Source: Pascua guehoae
Taxonomy: Eukaryota > Basidiomycota > Tremellomycetes > Trichosporonales > Trichosporonaceae
NCBI GenBank assembly: GCA_001600415.1
Contig: BCJX01000008.1
Span: 867,679 to 931,678, forward strand
DNA length: 64,000 nt
Reading direction: 5' to 3'
Positions 1-10,688 of the stretch are shown piece after piece; the stretch's first letter is position 1, and the number at the start of each line of letters is the position of its first letter. A model generated the notes under the pieces. That model ran no database searches. It was not told the DNA's origin and worked only from the letters and a program-made list of their open reading frames with translations. Made by a program: the position numbers and the translations under genes.

Positions 1-1483
1 CAGCAAGCTGGGAGGTCGAGTATCCGCCGCGGAAGTTGATGTGCATGCCCTGGGCGACGACGACAAGGATTGTTCCAACGAAAATGAATGGCTTGATGAC
101 GCGGAAGCGGCGAACCACAAACGCGACGATAAGGACAGTGACAGTGGACGCAAATCCTTCCAGCGAGGTGATGCGGGTTGCACCCTCGGTGCCCTGGTTG
201 AAGGAGATGACAAGGGTGTCGTATAGGTACGCATCGCGGGCAGAGATGGCCATGTTCTTGAAGAACTGCAGGAGAAGGATGCACATGATGTGCTTGTCCT
301 TCATGAGCCTAAGCGGGAAAATCGGAGACTTTGCCCACTTGGCCTCCCACAAGACAAAGACAGGGAGGAGAAGGACACCAAAGACAAGGGGAACAATGAC
401 CCTGGCAGTGGCCCACTGAGTCGCCGAACCCTTGCCGAGACTGAGGGGGAGGAGAATGAGCGCCATGCTTGCCGCGAGGAAGAAGAGGCCTGGGATGTCA
501 CAGGCCCAGAAAAGGCTAACCCAGTGCTTGGGCGTGGCAACGAGTTCCCATGCAGTTGGAATGCCTTCCAGGCGTCCCTGTCGCTTGGCCTTCATCTTGC
601 CAAAGAAGAGGACACCGCAGAGGGCGATGGCACAAACAGGAATGATGATGGCCCACATGGCCATGCCCCAGCGCCATCCTGCACCTGTCTCCACCTTGTC
701 GGCAATGACGCCACCGGCCCATACGTTGATGATGGATGGGTAGATGCTTGAAAGCGTCAGCGGAGTGCAGACTAGGTGCAATATTGGGCGTTTCGGCTTA
801 CAGGATAAACTGGAGGAAAACGCGGTTGCGCAGGGTGGAGGTATCGAGGCCCAAGGCGTAGTTGAGAACTGGAAAAGCGTTAGCTTTGAGTAGACTCATA
901 GTTTGAGATGACTCACCGTTGCCAGAAGCGTGACCAAGCGTGTGGAGAAGGTAACCTGGGAGGTATTGGGAAAGACCGTGAGATGTGGCAGCCGTTGTCG
1001 CACCGACAATCCAGAAGATGCAGCACAGGTAAAGGAGGGTCGAGCGGCCATAATAGTCGGACAGCTTGGCAAAGATGGGCCCCACAGAGGCAGTCATGGT
1101 CTGACGAACGGTCGAGATCATGCCCCTCTTGTGCGAGTCGCCGAAGTCGTTGAGGGCCATAGCCATAAAGGGTTTTATAACATTTGCGGCCAACCGACGA
1201 GCGTCTGTGGATTATTAGATGACGAGTCCTCTTCTATCGGTTGGAATACTGGCGACTCACAGGTGAAGAACATCAGGGCGATAATAAATTCGATCTTGTT
1301 GACTTTGCTCCAAGCGTTCGTGATGGCCTCAATGCGCCTCACACCTGGTGACTTGGCGTCACTGGAGTGGATGCCTTCCTCCTCTTCGTCGGTCGCATGG
1401 TTTGCGAGAGGGAGCTGGCGGACTCCATCCTCCTCGTGGTACTGCTTTGCCATGATGGAACTTGGGGTGGTGGCGGCGGTCAA
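1..1483 (-). CDS. Siderophore-iron transporter-like MFS protein (3' part off the window)
   Basis: This is a major facilitator transporter resembling the fungal Sit/Arn/Mir family, which imports ferric siderophores with protons at the plasma or endosomal membrane. The first exon carries an acidic cytosolic head ending in WSKVNKIEFIIALMFFT. After a 57-nt intron (1204-1260) the frame continues through a MALNDFGDSHKRG stretch and the MFS loop-2 signature AKLSDYYGRS. Further introns lie near 880-919 and 750-800. The remaining frame (about 748 to 1) reads smoothly through WELVATPKHWVSLFWACDIPGLFF and VVAQGMHINFRGG, both typical of this family. The C-terminal transmembrane segments lie beyond position 1. 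Start is 1483; an in-frame ATG at 1453 is the alternative. One AGATAA core (HGATAR, the GATA-factor type used for iron control in fungi) sits at 1697-1702 upstream; its function is inferred only. The substrate is not proven. Confidence 0.85.
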
Positions 1484-2940
1484 GTGTTGGGATTTAGTGA
1501 GATGGTTTGATCAGGAGGCGAGGACCAGTTCATTTATATCAATATACACTCAGTGAGCTGGAGTGCCAAGACGCTCACGATTTTCTTACCTTAGAGATTC
1601 CGTACTAGCCTTTGCACAACATTCTCACCGGCGGACTGAGATGACCAAGACGTTGTCAAGATGGAAATCCCGAAGGGTTAGAAGCCGCGTTAGCCCAGAT
1701 AAGACTTGATAGTCGCCGCATGACAATTCGGTAGCCACGCAGAGGGCGTTGCACCTGCGGTAAAACGTCGCAGAAATGGTGAAACCAAGCTATGCGTCGG
1801 CCGATCAGGCAGGGAAACGCCCCAATGAGTAGCAGTGGATATCAGGATATACATACATTGCAGGCACGGCTGCACTTCCTCGGGCCCGATACGATGCTGC
1901 CCAGCATGCCCAGCCTGCGGATCAACAGTTTGTCGGAACGTGACGCATCCTCAGCGTCAGGGGATGGGGCACGTGTAGCAATAGAAGCGCCTTATCAAGG
2001 CAGCCAGAGGGCCACAGCAGCTTAGCAGAGATGCGACTAAACCCAGCAGGAGCTGAGACTCAAGACAACCGCTCAATTCTGAGAGGAAACATTGTCTATT
2101 GCTTGGGCCTCACACCCATGGACATCCATGTGGTCAAGAGATGATTATATTGTCTCGGACTAGCCATGTGCACGCACGTCCACCTTCATTGAGAAGGTGA
2201 GCAGTGAAGAGAGGCTGGGGGCGGAAATAGGAGTGCCGCCGGAGATAAGTTTTGCGGTGAAATCCATCCTACGACTTCGATCTTTTTTTTTGCCAAGCCG
2301 GTGCTAGCCTTGGCTCACTACAAGGTTTTACTTCCTCTTCATCGCACCCGATATCTTCCATGTCTCCTGTCCATGTGGTGCACGGATACGGGGAATCACA
2401 AATCCGTGCTCCGTCTTAGCCGTGCCTCGCGAAGTGCCAAGATGCCAAGCAGCAATGAGGTTCTCGAGGTGGACGCGGGGTTATGCGGCATTGTAGTGGG
2501 TGCGAAGATTGTCGGATAACGTTGTGTGAGGCATCAGAACCTCCAATCAGTAGCACTCTCATTGTTTGAAGAGGTTTAGCTCCAGCAATTCCAATTACCT
2601 CTTCACCGCAAAGGACAAAAAAGGGGCATTGCCACAGCGGCGCCAGGTGAGAATCGAACAGGAGACTGCTCGGGCATGGAAATCGCGTGCACATAGCGTG
2701 GCATCCATGTGGGCTGTCAGCCTCCGTGCACTCTCAAAGGGATGGTGAGGTATTTTGTGACGTCATGCCGCCCAGGTCGAGCCCCAGCGCTTGAATGGCT
2801 TTGAATGGCAGCAACGAGAGGGTTCTCTCGTCATTCTCTGTCACTCCCGTACCCACCCAACTACCAAACTAGCTTCGACCGCTTTCCATGACTTCACTAC
2901 TATCCATCTCCCACATCCAACCTCATTCTCCACCACAATC
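1484..2940. other. Intergenic region, no gene seen
   Basis: This is the region between the siderophore-type transporter and the rhodanese gene, so it holds both promoters. The only open frames are short and lack family features. One AGATAA site lies at 1697-1702 and a T-run at 2282-2290. The last 100 bases before 2941 are CT-rich, as is usual for a fungal promoter or 5' UTR. Confidence 0.6.
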
Positions 2941-3667
2941 ATGCTTGCCCGCATCTCGCTCTCCGCGCGCGCCATCCCCCGTGCAGCTGGCACCCTCAAT
3001 GCCGCCCGTGCGACGTTTGTCCGTCCCATGACCGTCTCGGCGATCCGGTTCAGCGACTCGTGGGCAGCCAACCCCAAAGTTAACTACGACGAGGTCAGGA
3101 AGTACACTCGCCAGCCTACCGAGGTGAGAATTGCCAGCTGAAATGGTCGCCGGCGTGGCCATCGTAGCAGCGCCAGACAGAATCTAATGCCCAGGACGTG
3201 ATCGTCATCGACACACGTGAGCCCGACGACGCTGGTCAGAGCCCCATCCCGTCGGCTGTCAACGTTCCTCTGTCGCGTCTTGCGGACGCCCTTTCTCCCA
3301 ACTTCCACCCGGGAGACTTCCAGCAGGTATGTACGGCTGCGAGCAATGGTTCTTTGGGGGTGGATGGCGTTCAGGAGATGTCCAGACCATGGTCTGAGAT
3401 GAGCCCACCACTGCACGACGGCTGCACTAGCTTGCTCATATGGACGGGTTGATGCCCACATGCTCCGCCATCCCCGTAGCTAACGCTCAGCAATTCTCGT
3501 TCCCCAAGCCCACGCACGCACAGAAGATGATCTTCATGGATAAGGCGGGTAAGCGCTCCGATGCTGCAGTCCAGGCTGCGAAGAAGGCCGGCTACAACAA
3601 CGTCCGCGACTACAGCGGCGGTGTCCAGGAGTACACCCAGAAGAAGGCGCAGGAGAAGGGCCACTAG
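2941..3667 (+). CDS. Rhodanese-domain protein, probably mitochondrial, lacking the catalytic Cys
   Basis: This is a single-domain rhodanese (thiosulfate sulfurtransferase-like) of 163 aa in three exons: 2941-3123, 3195-3326 and 3491-3667, all phase 0. The first 35 residues (MLARISLSARAIPRAAG and onward) are basic, serine-rich and free of acidic residues, as in a mitochondrial presequence. The domain shows the entry motif VIVIDTREPDD, the NVPLSRL loop and the C-terminal GYNNVRDYSGGVQEY. Where active rhodaneses have Cys-x-x-G-x-R-S, this one reads MIFMDKAGKRSDAA, so the persulfide-carrying cysteine is absent while GKRS is kept. Active sulfur transfer is therefore unlikely by the standard mechanism, and a binding or structural role is possible. 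Exons join cleanly with no stop, so the change does not look like simple decay. Confidence 0.85.
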
Positions 3668-5035
3668 ATCCCTCAGTGAAGCCCCGGTTCGAAACGAGCT
3701 TGGCAACTAGCAGTCCTGCGAATGGCTGAGTGTTGACTGGGTGGAGCAAGTAGCTCGAGCTGTAAGAAATGTATGCAGCACTGGGTCTTGTCGTGCGTGC
3801 AACTGCGAATATGCGGATGAAACTTGCAGATACCTGCGATATCCGAGCCGAGATAGACACTGAGCGGGGCTAATTGCGGTTGATGCTCCCTACCCGCGCT
3901 CAAGAGACGGTTCGCAGAGCCAACTGCTCTTGAACGAACGAACGGTTGTGCCTCTGCGTGCTGGACTGCACGATGTCAGTTGACCGCAAGATGCCCGCGT
4001 ATCCTCCCAATGAGCCCTCCAGAGCAATACTTCAGAATCTATCTTGAGCCTGTCTGTCGATGCTTTTTCTGCATCACTGACACCCATGAAGCGCAGAGGA
4101 CGGCAGTTCATTCGGCTTTGGTTTGGTAATATTCCCCATCTTCTACCCGCCATGAGTTCAGCTACGTCAATGTGTGCTGGCAGCGGCCCAGCACTGTCGG
4201 ATGTGTTGCGGCGTGTTGGGCACCAGATTCGGCGTGTGGTGCCAACCAGCCCGACACTCACGCTCAACTGTGTGGCACAATTGTGATACCTCCTGCCAGG
4301 TGTTATATGGTCACCGGCCCCCGCTCCACCTCCGTCGACCGTGGAGCAGGCCGACGGCGTCATGATAGCGCGGCGTCGGTAGTGCTCTAGTATTCTAATG
4401 GCACCCCAGACCGTCGGCCACGGCCATCGTGATCGTTATTGAGACGGCAATCGTGACCGCGTGAGCGTTGTCATCACGGCCCGAGACCTGTCATCACGGG
4501 GGGAGGGTTCGCCCTTGTGGACGTGTTTGATCTGCTCGCTCCTATACGTTAGAGTTGCTTGAGAGACTGGGTAATCGGACACGACGAGTCGTCTGCACGA
4601 GGAACTGAGTATCGGAGGTGGTAGTGGATGGTTTGGAGGGCGACAGTCCCGCTCCCGTCCTTGTGATCGGGCGCCGCTGAGAATAACGGCCTCAGTTGCA
4701 TTGTGGTAGATGCACGTAATGTGTGGAAGCACATGTGCGCAATGGTCATGTTCAGCTTGGCCGTCGGCCACGGTCATCTTCAGCGTCCGGACTGGAGTCG
4801 TAAACTCGACATCAGTAAGTGTTAGAATGCAGTTGCAGGAGGCTTGGTACAGCAGGACTTGGCGCCAAAAAGTCCAGGTTGAGATCCAAGCTCCGGTGCG
4901 CAATAGCCGCGATGCTGAATCATCTGTGGTGGCGTCATCGGATGACGCCGATACCAAGACACTACTTAAATGCAACATCAACAAGACCAGTTCCCAAGCC
5001 TCACCTCGTCTTCTCACACCACTCCATCTCTCACC
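3668..5035. other. Intergenic region, no gene seen
   Basis: Several 60-190 codon open frames occur on both strands, but none has a recognisable domain, signal peptide or splice structure. The last 70 bases hold a TTAAAT element (near 4967-4975) and a CT-rich leader for the downstream oxidoreductase. Confidence 0.55.
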
Positions 5036-6279
5036 ATGTCACTCCCCACGCAGCGCAACGTCTGGATCCTCGCCAACCCGCCTGCGGGCCCGATCGAGGC
5101 CGACACATTCCGCCTCGAGACGTCCCCGGTCCCCGCTGTCGGCGACGGCCAGCTCCTCATCCAGGTCGAGTACCTGTCCAACGACCCGGCGCAGCGCGGC
5201 ATGATCCAGCGGGGCGCCGACCCAAAGCGCGCGTACCGCCCACCCCTCACTGCAGGCCAGCCCATGGGAGCGACGGCTGTTGCGCGCGTGCTCGAGTCAA
5301 AGTCGGACAAGTGGAAGGCCGGCGACCGCGTTGTTGGGCGCTTCGGGTGGGCCGACTATGACGTCGTGTCTGCGGACAAGGTCGAAGGACGCGCAGCGTA
5401 CGTCTTGCAGCTTGCAGAGTACCCTATGAGGCGGCCGTGCTGACAAGCAGTGAGCTTCCCGGCAAGCCGTACGCGTCCCTCGCGCCTCTGGGCATGACGA
5501 GTGTGACTGCGTACCAGGGCATCATCGACGTGCTCGACGTCAAGAAGGAGCATGTTGTCGTTGTCAGCGGTGCCGCTGGGTGAGTTTTGAGAGTTGTGTG
5601 TGCGGGTATCATTGGGGTATGGGACCGCTAACAGTAGTGCGGTCGGATCGGTGGCAATCCAGATTGCCAAGAAGGTCATTGGCGCCAAGCGCGTCATTGG
5701 GATCGCGGGCGGCGCCGAAAAGTGCAACTGGGTCCGTTCCCTCGGCGCCGACGCATGCGTCGATTACAAGAGCGACAACTTTGCCGGCGAGCTCAAGGAC
5801 GCCCTTGGCGGCGACGACGTGGACCGCTACTTTGACAATGTCGGCGGTGTCGTGTTTGACACACTCCTCGGCCACATGAAGACGCACGGCAAGATTGGTG
5901 TCTGTGGACAAATCTCGAGCTACAATGGCGTTATCACTCCGTTCCCAAAGTTCCGCGAGGTCATTCAGAACCGCCTCATCATTCAGGGTGAGTAGTGGGA
6001 GGAAACTGCGGATGTTCCTGTTGCGAAGACACGGCGTAACTGAGCCGAGTGAGAAAGAGGATGGTTGCTAACGAGGCAGGCTTCCTCGTCCTCGACTTCC
6101 TCAAGGAGTGGCCCGGTGCAGTTGCCGACTTGGCGCGCTGGGTGACTGAGGGAAAGATTGACACCACCGAGGCCGAGACGGTCGTGCCTGCCACAATGGA
6201 GCGGATCCCCGAGGTGTGGCAGAGGCTGTTCAAGGGCGAGAACCGCGGCAAGTTGGTGACTAAAATTGAGCACAAGTGA
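5036..6279 (+). CDS. Medium-chain NAD(P)H-dependent reductase (zinc-independent, PTGR/LTB4DH-like)
   Basis: This is a member of the MDR superfamily close to prostaglandin reductase/leukotriene B4 dehydrogenase-like enzymes, which reduce activated double bonds with NADPH in the cytosol. Four exons are proposed: 5036-5397, 5418-5579, 5638-5987 and 6080-6279, giving 357 aa, a usual length for the family. Visible features are the N-terminal PPAGPIEADTF strand, YLSNDPAQRGM, PLGMTSVTAYQGI and the Rossmann motif VSGAAGAVGSVAIQIAK. It continues with GIAGGAEKCNW, VDYKSDNF, YFDNVGGVVFD and the closing ERIPEVWQRLFKGENRGK. No zinc-binding cysteines are seen. The first junction is odd: the best reading-frame match needs a 20-nt intron (5398-5417), while a 50-nt intron with a poorer donor (5368-5417) also keeps the frame. 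The other three junctions are ordinary. Confidence 0.85.
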
Positions 6280-6620
6280 GCACGGTAGTAGTGATAGTGC
6301 GTGTATGAAGTTGGACATGAACTCACAACGCGCTCCTTGTCTAATCTGCTCACAATGTGCCCTATACGCGCCAGCTATACGTGCCACAGGTTCGTTTCTC
6401 ACTTGCCCAAGGATCAGCAGTAACTTGGGCTTGCAACAGACTGCACTACACTGTCTGCTGAGCACTGAAAACGCTATCTCTGCGCAATGCAACCAAACCA
6501 CTTCACCGACCAGCCTTAACCTAAATTTACATTGTTTTGGCTGCCTTCCCCACCTACCGAGTAATAGCTAATATATAGTGTCCGTTGTCTATGCTCATCT
6601 ATAAGATCTTGTGAGACCGT
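6280..6620. other. Convergent 3' intergenic region
   Basis: This is the space between two convergently transcribed genes. It holds both 3' ends and an AT-richer stretch near 6515-6600 that suits polyadenylation. No gene is seen. Confidence 0.5.
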
Positions 6621-7501
6621 CTACTGGAGGTCGCACTTGCCGTCGACGAGAGTGAAACGCGAGGTGCAAGACTCGATAACGCAGGCGCCGTCGACGCAGG
6701 CGACAGAGTCGACACCAGGGAGGGTGGTGCAGTCGACCGAGCCGGGGTGGAAGGGGCAGGCGCCGCAGGCCTCGAGGTTGGACGAGACGTCAAGGCAGTC
6801 GAAACCCTTGAGGGGGACGGGGCAGAGGTCAAAGCCAGACTGGCAGCCGGGGGTGGCGGAGCGGCGAGCCCTGGACACGGGGACGCCAGAGGCGCATTGG
6901 CTGACGGCGGGGTCGATGCACTCTGTGCCGCACTCGACGAAGCCCTCGGCGCACTCATAGTTGCAGTAGCAGTCGGTGGGGACATAGTTGGCCGAGGGAT
7001 ACTCGCACTCGGTGTGGATCCACTCGGTCGCAATCGTTCCGTCGTCGCCGACAACCCAGTCGTGGTACTTGTCGACAATGTGGTCGATACAGCTCTGCCC
7101 GGCGTAGCCAAACATGGAGCAGTAGATGTTGGCACCCGTGATGTTGACATAGGCGTTGCTCGTCTGCGAGTTGATGGCATCGCTGATCGCGTTGACAAAG
7201 ACCGGCTCAAGGTCGCCGTCGATAAAGCAGTAGCCGGCGTTGGCGCTGCCTTCACCGTCCGCCCAGTTGAGGATAAACTGAAAAGATGGTCAGCCTCAAT
7301 AACATGCTGGTTGCGTCCACAACTCCAGCCACTCACAGCAGTCTCCATGTTGTCCATGTCAGAACCGTATGAGATGTCGAGGCCACAGCACGAGCAGCCG
7401 GTGACACCACCAGCACGTTTCTGGAAGATGGTGGGGGTCGCAAGCTGGCCGGCGGCAGCGACGCCAGCGAAGAGGGCGGCAAGGAGGGCGAGGCGAGCCA
7501 T
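6621..7501 (-). CDS. Secreted cysteine-rich protein with C-terminal CPL1-like (PriA-type) domain
   Basis: A 273-aa protein in two exons (7501-7337 and 7277-6621, intron 7278-7336). It begins with a clear signal peptide (MARLALLAALFAGVAAAG). A cysteine cluster CSCCGLDISYG follows, then a Trp/Cys-containing central part with one NIT glycosylation site. The C-terminal ~85 residues read CPVPLKGFDCLDVSSNLEACGACPF..., then DCTTLPGV, VACVDGACVIESC and a final TLVDGKCDL. This arrangement matches the CPL1-like domain of basidiomycete secreted proteins (Lentinula PriA; CPL1 of Cryptococcus, where it is linked to capsule and host interaction). The protein is probably extracellular or wall associated. 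Function here is inferred from the domain only. A dibasic-rich RARRS just before the CPL1-like domain could be a Kex2-type cleavage site. Confidence 0.85.
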
Positions 7502-8837
7502 TCCTGCGGAGTGTTTGTTCGTTGGTGGGGAAGAGCCCTCATCCCAGCCAGTTTATGTACACTCGCATGACCTCGAGAAATTTACAGAGCAGAGGCTCCA
7601 CCAGCAGCACAGTCTGCCACATCGAGAATAGGGCTTGGAGTGTCACCTAGGGAACCCTGCATCGCACTAAGTGGCTTGCTCTGCACGAAGGTGGTGGCTT
7701 GCAAACGTGATAACCACACAGTCAAGTGGCAGTGTTCTATTGCGGTGTTTTCGTGTGAGGTCCTCATGCATTGCCCTCGTGCGGTGTACTGTACGTGCGG
7801 TATCCCTGCGATGACACACCTGTGTGTAGGGTACCACCCAGAAAGGGCGTTAAAGAGGGAAAGGCAGTTACCCCGTAGGACATCGGGTGTATTCTGTCCA
7901 CGGAACGGCGCGGCTTTGCACTGGTCATGAGGCTTGCGACGACGAGGATGTGATCATTAGGAGGGAAATCCTTTCTCCCTTGCGATATCCCAAGATCCTG
8001 TATGTCACTGCAAACAGTATCGGCCCCACCTTGGGCCGGCGGACAGAGGAGACACTAGCTCAGCCATGATACGCACTTGGCAGGGCGTGGACAGATCTCC
8101 AAGGGCCCCTAAGGTTTGCAGCCGACAGAATATTCGATCCAACGAGGCGATATGTCCCTGGTTGGTCCCTCACCAACACATCTTTTGACTGAGGATCTGC
8201 TGGGAGCTGCCAAGTCTGTCAAGGATAAGTGTTGCAGCACGCGATTCTGGTGAGACAACGCCGGCGTATGGTACGCCACAATGTCTCTATATCTCCGTCA
8301 TCCCTGTACATCTTGGTATCCCCTGATTTCTGTTATTACACCTTTGGGCGCAGGAAGCAAGGAAGACCCCAGCAGTGACATACACAACATCAGGCTCCAT
8401 CGGCCCAGCTTAGGTGGTAGGCGATTTTTTTTCAGTGGCGGAAGCGTGCGCATCACTAGCCCGGAATGCCACTTCATCAACCAGTGCACCACCCATCCAC
8501 TTCCAGCTCGCGATCTTTTCGGCTTGCTGTCCCTGAATAAGAAAACGCCTTCATTCGTCTCCCTTGCTCGGTCAAGTGTCCGCAGGTGATGAAAACTTAA
8601 GACACCCCGCCTGTGTCGTTGAGCGCACCCCTCACATGACTTTATCAGTACACCAAAATGACATGTCATTGAATCTGACACTGATTCGCTCCACCTCGAA
8701 CTTCGAAAACTACTCAATTCACCAACATCCCCGAGCTCGGTTTTCTCAAGATTTGCCTATGAAAACAGCCAAACAAACATAGCAGGGAGATAGAGGAGAG
8801 TCTGATGCATAAGAATCGACAGCTAGAACACCCAAAA
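7502..8837. other. Intergenic region, no gene seen
   Basis: This is the upstream region of the CPL1-like gene and spacer to the mobile-element zone. Open frames are short and featureless. An A/C-rich stretch at 8690-8790 has no coding character. Confidence 0.5.
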
Positions 8838-9062
8838 CTACTCTGAATCACTGTCAACTTCCATTTCGGCCTCAACCATCCTTTCATCCCGATATTCCTG
8901 CAACTGAGCTTGTCCAGGTTGTTTCGGGCATTTCTTGTTGTTTTTTCGACAACCTACATGCCCACATGCACTGCAAGTAGGCTTCCTGCGCTTTTTGGGC
9001 CCTACTTGCCATCTCTCTTGGGTGGCCGCGGCCTGAGACAGCAACTGGGCCACAGGAGCCAA
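8838..9062 (-). pseudogene. Zinc-knuckle tail, probable transposase fragment
   Basis: A short minus-strand frame ends in KKRRKPTCSACGHVGCRKNN followed by KKCPKQ and an acidic EMEVDSDSE tail. C-x2-C-GHVG-x-(R/K)-C-P patterns preceded by basic residues are common at the C-terminus of eukaryotic transposases such as MULE-type enzymes. Nothing upstream on this strand resembles a catalytic domain, so this looks like a leftover tail. It sits next to the minisatellite and Gypsy-like element. The family assignment is weak. It could also be a small zinc-knuckle gene. Confidence 0.35.
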
Positions 9063-9257
9063 GGCAGTGCAATCTCGTGCAAGGTGGCCCCTCTGTTGAC
9101 ATCAGACACAACGGCGGCTCACTGTAGTATGCTGAGAACCCGTTGTGACTTGGGGCCGTCTACGGCCAGGTGTTAGAACCTGTGTCAAATCGTCTCGAAT
9201 CGTCTCGGGTTGCGTTGTGGGGAGGAAACCGAAGCGGCCTGATTCACATGTTTACCG

Positions 9258-9793
9258 TGTGGCAACTTGGGCAGACAGCCCGTCTGCATAAGACGAGCTC
9301 TGGCAGCCAGCCAGGGAAGCTGGTGTCGGCGATAAACTTGGGTGGACAGCCCGTGTGCATAGGACGAGCTCTGGCGGTCAGCTAGGAACGCTGGCGCCGG
9401 TGGCAAACCTGAGCGGGTCAGCCTGTGTGCGTGGGGTGAACCTCGGCGGTCAGCTAAGAAATGCTGGCGCCGGTGGCAAACCTTAGCGGTCAACTTGTGT
9501 GCATGGGGTGAACCTCAGCAGTCAGCTGGGAACGCTGGCGTCGGTGGCAAACCTGAGCGGTCAACTTGTGTGCATGGGGTGAACCTCGGCGGTCAGCTGG
9601 GAACGCTGGCGTCAGTGGCAAACCTGAGCGGTCAGCCTGTGTGCGTGGGGTGAACCTCGGCGGACAGCTAGGGACGCTGGCGCTGGTGGCAAAACCTGAG
9701 CGGTCAGCCTGTGTGCAAGGGGGAACCTCGGCGGTCGGCTAGGGACACTGGCGCCGGTGGTGAACCCGGGCTGACAGCCCACGTGGGAAAATG
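9258..9793. repeat. 71-72 bp minisatellite, about seven copies
   Basis: A tandem repeat whose unit begins GAACCTCGGCGGTCAGCT (GAGCTCTGG in the first two units). Unit starts are at about 9295, 9366, 9438, 9510, 9581, 9652 and 9723, giving periods of 71 or 72 bases. Inner copies differ at a few positions only; outer copies are more diverged. It lies directly upstream of, or within, the 5' non-coding part of the Gypsy-like element. Confidence 0.9.
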
Positions 9794-10229
9794 GGCCCAG
9801 GTGGCCAGAGGTAAGAGGCTAGTAGGGCACCGTGGGAAGGTCGGGGCAAAGACGCCTCGGCGGGAAATGGGGCGCCACGTGTGTCACGTGGCGTCGCCCA
9901 TTAACTCATTCAAGACTAGAAAACGAGACGACAACACCACCGAGTAACCAGATAGAGACGGACCGCAAGAGTGTTAATGCTGGGAACTGTGGCGGGCAGC
10001 CAGAGTGAGTTCCTAAGCGGGCAGAATTAGAGAGTGTAGGCGGGACGCAATTGCATCTCCACATCTGGAGGTCACGATGGGGATCAAACTAGCTGGAAGA
10101 AAGGTGGAAACGGGGGGAGGCGGGCGTGGTGCAGCGAGCACCCCGCCAAACCCCGGAAGAGTGTGCGCCGAAGGGTGAGGGGAAGTGAAGGCCCCCAAGG
10201 CAACACGGAAGCGAACCGAAAGGAGGCAG

Positions 10230-10355
10230 GAGAAGTGAAGGCTCCTGCGGAGTGCGAAGGACCGAGCTCGGCGAGTGAAGGAGAAGTGAAGGCTCCTGCA
10301 GAGTGTGAAGGACCGAGCTCGGCGAGTGAAGGAGAAGTGAAGGCTCCTGTAAGAG
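10230..10355. repeat. 51-bp tandem repeat in retroelement leader
   Basis: Units starting GAGAAGTGAAGGCTCCTG lie at 10230, 10281 and 10332 (two full copies and a partial third). The period of 51 is a multiple of three. No long frame is translated through it on the plus strand to the gag start. Confidence 0.85.
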
Positions 10356-10688
10356 TGAAAAGAGGGACGAGCTGAGAGTGGGCGAGAGAGGGGAAGCTCT
10401 CGCCGAGTGACATGAACAAATGAGAAAGGGGGGGAGAGCTGGAGGCCTCCCAAAAGAGTGGCCCGAGTGCGGGTGAGAGTGCCTCATTGGAGGGAAGAGA
10501 CCTAGAAGGAGGGTCGTGCAGAGGCCGCACCCCAGCGGCCAGCGAGGGTTGCTGGCGCTACTGGACAAGGAGAGAACTGAGAGTTCTTTCTGCCTTTTTT
10601 CCTTTTTCTCTTGCCGACTATCCACACTTCCCATTACTAGCTACAGCCCACACAAGAGTGACATCGTGAGTTCAAGCGCAAGGAAAGA

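Noticed and set aside
2640..2700. tRNA-like GAATCGAAC sequence
   Set aside because: The flanking bases do not form a T stem and no acceptor stem matches.
6747..7631. 294-codon plus-strand frame
   Set aside because: Antisense to the CPL1-like gene, which has a signal peptide, intron and domain.
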